Source: Thermoanaerobaculum aquaticum | Lineage (GTDB): Bacteria; Acidobacteriota; Thermoanaerobaculia; Thermoanaerobaculales; Thermoanaerobaculaceae | Assembly (NCBI RefSeq): GCF_000687145.1 | Contig: NZ_JMFG01000008.1 | Coordinates: 158,401-222,400 of the forward strand | DNA length: 64,000 nucleotides | Reading direction: 5' to 3' | Shown: piece after piece, positions 61,812 to 64,000 of the stretch | Layout: the number at the start of each line of letters is the position of its first letter | How positions within the stretch are numbered: position 1 is the first letter of the stretch | The notes under the pieces: model-generated | Databases searched by the model: none | The model's input: only the letters and a program-made list of their open reading frames with translations | Told to the model about the DNA's origin: nothing | Translations under genes and position numbers: made by a program

Positions 61812-62141
61812 ATGAAAGCAAAAATCTCGACGCTTCTGCCAGCATTTGCGTTGGTGTTGGCTGGTGCTGCGCTCTGGGCAACGGAGAACCGCACCGCTCT
61901 GCCAAAAAGTTCAGTTTCCCCGTCGTGGGCGACTCCGTGTTCTTGCTCGTTGCAGCCTTTGGTTCAGGAAGAGCAACCTAGTAAACCCTCGCCCAAGGTT
62001 GCCATTAGGGATGAATTCCGTGACTCTGAATGCAGACTTTTGTGGGGCAGCGGTTATGCCTGCTTCGCCACACCCCACAGCCAGTGTAGTATGTGGGTTG
62101 TGAAGCTCGACGACGGCAGCTGGCAGATGTACTGCGCGTGA
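61812..62141 (+). CDS. Small Cys-rich secreted protein behind an IS-end leader
   Basis: The 109-residue protein has signal peptide MKAKISTLLPAFALVLAGAA (cut after about residue 24) and a mature part of about 85 residues with six Cys (C43, C45, C74, C84, C92, C108). These fit three disulfides, in SWATPCSCSLQPL, DSECRLLWGSGYACFATPHS, and SQCSMWVVKLDDGSWQMYCA. Strong AAAGGAGG ribosome-binding site, structured leader and a strong terminator at 62149-62191, so this is a real monocistronic gene. No family recognised; could be a secreted peptide effector or structural peptide. Confidence 0.75.
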   Translation: MKAKISTLLPAFALVLAGAALWATENRTALPKSSVSPSWATPCSCSLQPLVQEEQPSKPSPKVAIRDEFRDSECRLLWGSGYACFATPHSQCSMWVVKLDDGSWQMYCA

Positions 62142-62148
62142 TCTTGTG

Positions 62149-62191
62149 GGCGGGTCCAGTCCCTTTCCGGCTGGACCCGCCCCTTCTTTTT
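62149..62191 (+). terminator. Strong intrinsic terminator after the Cys-rich protein gene
   Basis: GGCGGGTCCAG (62149-62159) pairs perfectly with CTGGACCCGCC (62171-62181) across an 11-base loop, followed by CCTTCTTTTT. It begins 7 bases after the stop codon. Confidence 0.92.
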
Positions 62192-62213
62192 GTAAAACCT
62201 CAGGGAGGTAGGT

Positions 62214-63581
62214 ATGAGAAAAGCTTTCCTTGCCCTTTCCTTTCTTTTGGCAGCAGCCTCTGCGTTTGGGGTGGAAGTCACCGCTGGCAGAGTACTGCAG
62301 TTAGGCTTGGAGCTAGAGTTCACTCCGGAGCGAACACGCGATTACAGGTTGGAAAAAGTAATCCCCGTGAGCCAAACCCGCGCTTTGGCGCTCATTGATG
62401 AACAGCACACGGAACCGGTGGGACCAACGCCCACACCCAGTGCTTTTCGCAAGCCCCTCTGGGAAGGCCCGCCACCGTTTCGGCTTTCCAACCGGGTGAT
62501 GCTGGCCTTCCTCAACCGCGAGGGGCAGGTGGTGTCTTGGACGAAGGTGGATTCGGAAGGCGGGGGCGAAAAGGGTCGTTGGGAAGACGCGCACCTTTTG
62601 GCCATAGAAGCCGATGCCTGCCCCTACGCCGTGATCCCACCCGATCGCCACGAGCTCTTTTGTTTTGATTGGCAACTCAACGCCCTAAAAAGCTACGAAC
62701 TACCACCAGCCGTCTACACCGGCGTTGCTTCCGTTTTTACCACCGAAGGTTTGGAAGTTTGGCTGTTTCCCATGCCAGGCTCCGCTCCCCGAGGGGAACG
62801 CACAACCGCTTCGTACAAGGCCTCCCTTTTTGAGCCTGTGGAAAAGCTGGAGCTTGTGGCTTTTCGACTCAAAATCCCCTCCGGGGAAGTGCAACCCCTT
62901 GCTGTGGACGCTGGCAAGCTGGTACATCGCTTGCAACTTTTTGCCAACAAAGGGAGGAAAGATCCCCTCACCGTCCAACCAGGGAGCGTGCGCCTGTTGC
63001 CGGTACGCGAAAAGCCGGGGGTGCCACCGGTGCGGTTGGTGATCACGGCAGTGGCAGCAGCTTCTTATGAAAACGAGCTGCATTTTACAGGTGAAAGGCT
63101 TTTCTTTTTGGCCGAGCTTTTCGAGAACAGCACGGGCAAGCTGGAAATGCTACCTTTTCGCTTCCGTCACGAAGAAGGTGTAGCAGCGGACTTTGATGAG
63201 AAAAACGGCGTCGTGGTTCTGCCAGCTTTCGTGGAACCTTGGCAGCTCAAAGCTTTTGAAGCTGGCAAAGACGGGGTCGCCGTTTACTGCAAAGTTATGA
63301 TCCTCGACGAGGAAAAGCTTCAAGCCGTCCGTGAGGGCAAACCGCAACAGGTCGCCGCTTCCAGTTTTTTTCTCGTTGCCCAAAAAAGACAAGCCCATTT
63401 TGTGGACTTCGATTCGGTAGAGGCGGCAACGGAAAAGCTTTCCACCTCTCGGCTGAAGGTTTCCCCTGTTACTGTCCTTTTGGGAAGGGTTGGACCTCAG
63501 GAGTTTGTCTTTAGGGCTGGATGTTTGGAACCACCTTCCACAGTGTGGCGCTGCGCAACTACGGTGGAACTAACCTTTTAA
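62214..63581 (+). CDS. Secreted protein of unknown function, 455 residues
   Basis: Signal peptide MRKAFLALSFLLAAASAFG, then a beta-rich soluble protein: LIDEQHTEPVGPTPTPSAFR, FRLSNRVMLAFLNREGQVVS (which reads like a propeller or sensor strand set), HELFCFDWQLNALKSYELPP, and a C-terminal half with RLVITAVAAASYENELHFTG. Two Cys near the end (AGCLEPPSTVWRCATT) may form a disulfide. I recognise no family. GGGAGG ribosome-binding site 5-10 bases before the ATG. It follows the terminator of the Cys-rich gene, so it needs its own promoter or readthrough. Confidence 0.72.
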   Translation: MRKAFLALSFLLAAASAFGVEVTAGRVLQLGLELEFTPERTRDYRLEKVIPVSQTRALALIDEQHTEPVGPTPTPSAFRKPLWEGPPPFRLSNRVMLAFLNREGQVVSWTKVDSEGGGEKGRWEDAHLLAIEADACPYAVIPPDRHELFCFDWQLNALKSYELPPAVYTGVASVFTTEGLEVWLFPMPGSAPRGERTTASYKASLFEPVEKLELVAFRLKIPSGEVQPLAVDAGKLVHRLQLFANKGRKDPLTVQPGSVRLLPVREKPGVPPVRLVITAVAAASYENELHFTGERLFFLAELFENSTGKLEMLPFRFRHEEGVAADFDEKNGVVVLPAFVEPWQLKAFEAGKDGVAVYCKVMILDEEKLQAVREGKPQQVAASSFFLVAQKRQAHFVDFDSVEAATEKLSTSRLKVSPVTVLLGRVGPQEFVFRAGCLEPPSTVWRCATTVELTF

Positions 63582-63794
63582 CGGGCCACGTTTTAGCCCG
63601 CCCCCGCGAACACCTCTCACGGGGTGCATACGTTCAGACACCTTCTGCACTGGTTCGTTGCCAAGGGCGCCCATGCGGATACAGCAGGTTGGTGAGGGGA
63701 TCCGTGGTGGTACAGGCGAGCCGGCTCACGTCAATTCTGTCAAAAACACGGCCTTTTCGCCGCAAAGGAAAGAGTTCCAGCCCTTTCCGTCACC

Positions 63795-63823
63795 TTGACC
63801 GACTCGGCGCGTTCAGGTAGCCT
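63795..63823 (+). promoter_or_regulatory. Promoter of tRNA-Lys
   Basis: TTGACC (63795-63800), 17-base spacer, TAGCCT (63818-63823), ending 9 bases before the mature tRNA 5' end. The 213 bases between the preceding gene and this site hold nothing I can assign. Confidence 0.7.
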
Positions 63824-63832
63824 TTCGGGCGT

Positions 63833-63908
63833 GGGCCGTTAGCTCAGCAGGCAGAGCAGCGGGCTTTTAACCCGACGGTCGGGGGTTCGATTCCCTCACG
63901 GCCCACCA
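63833..63908 (+). tRNA. tRNA-Lys (anticodon UUU), CCA encoded
   Basis: 76 bases. Acceptor GGGCCGT pairs with ACGGCCC, the D-arm is GCTC-AGCAGGCA-GAGC, and the anticodon loop CTTTTAA reads TTT. T-arm GGGGG-TTCGATT-CCCTC, then A73 and an encoded CCA. The outer pair of the anticodon stem is G27-A43, a mismatch; the other four pairs are sound. Confidence 0.97.
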
Positions 63909-64000
63909 TCTGTCGCGGGGGGCACGGCCACGCTCCCCCGCCCACCCGTGGCCGGCTTGGCCCCCCGAACCCCCACGCGCGCGCCAGCAAAGCTGGACGC

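Noticed and set aside
63833..64000. tRNA-Lys as an integration site
   Set aside because: No integrase gene or direct repeat of the tRNA 3' end is visible in the remaining 92 bases.

Overview
The window is a high-GC bacterial chromosome segment, dense with genes. It most resembles a thermophilic or thermotolerant Acidobacteriota of the Thermoanaerobaculia type. That placement is inference. It rests on two VWFA-related secreted proteins (the family expanded in Acidobacteriota), a DUF5916 outer-membrane-type protein, a divergent ATP-type PEP carboxykinase, GlpX-type fructose bisphosphatase and the general gene style. No rRNA gene or marker set is present to confirm it.

Layout. 1-3121 (minus): cinA-thpR-plsY-gpsA, every junction a 4-base ATGA overlap; gpsA runs off the left edge. 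3205-6501 (plus): Nif3-like protein, DUF6580 membrane protein, Dph6-like PP-loop ATPase and ilvE. 6640-7974 (minus): ahcY. 8267-16089 (minus) is an accessory island with lower GC patches. It holds a coiled-coil membrane protein, a decayed IS481-like transposase, a scrap of one RHS gene, two 5'-truncated RHS tips sharing an about 0.83-kb direct repeat but carrying different C-terminal toxins, their probable immunity genes, and a chimeric zinc-ribbon/toxin-tip gene with its own immunity paralogue.

16361-24502 (plus): aminotransferase, alkaline phosphatase, sodium/solute symporter, an AmmeMemoRadiSam B-A fusion and a DUF5916 protein. 24683-29557 (minus): hicAB, HerA-like ATPase, efp, and groES-groEL under a CIRCE operator. 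29729-35517: surface polysaccharide glycosyltransferases and an M6 metalloprotease. 35731-37557: pckA. 37559-39435 (minus): a response regulator with a long Pro-rich linker and an LpxH-like phosphoesterase. 39468-44279 (plus): a tightly overlapping NDUFA9-like / thioredoxin / ABC ATPase / ABC permease / thioredoxin / MFS operon.

44422-53118 (minus): SDR, pepD, a secreted unknown, glpX, a BON protein and two VWFA-related proteins. 53208-55874 (plus): an S9 peptidase fused to a formylglycine-generating-enzyme-like domain. 56016-59598: ferritin, purA and a POT-family peptide transporter. 59599-63581: more IS481-like scraps, two secreted-protein genes behind homologous leaders, a small membrane protein and a large secreted unknown. 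The window ends with tRNA-Lys(UUU).

Most of the window is housekeeping metabolism. The parts that deserve a second look are the RHS toxin/immunity island, the duplicated 'IS end plus leader plus secreted protein' units near 60.2 and 61.8 kb, the thioredoxin/ABC operon, the S9-FGE fusion, and an elongation factor P without the usual modifiable Lys/Arg at its loop tip.
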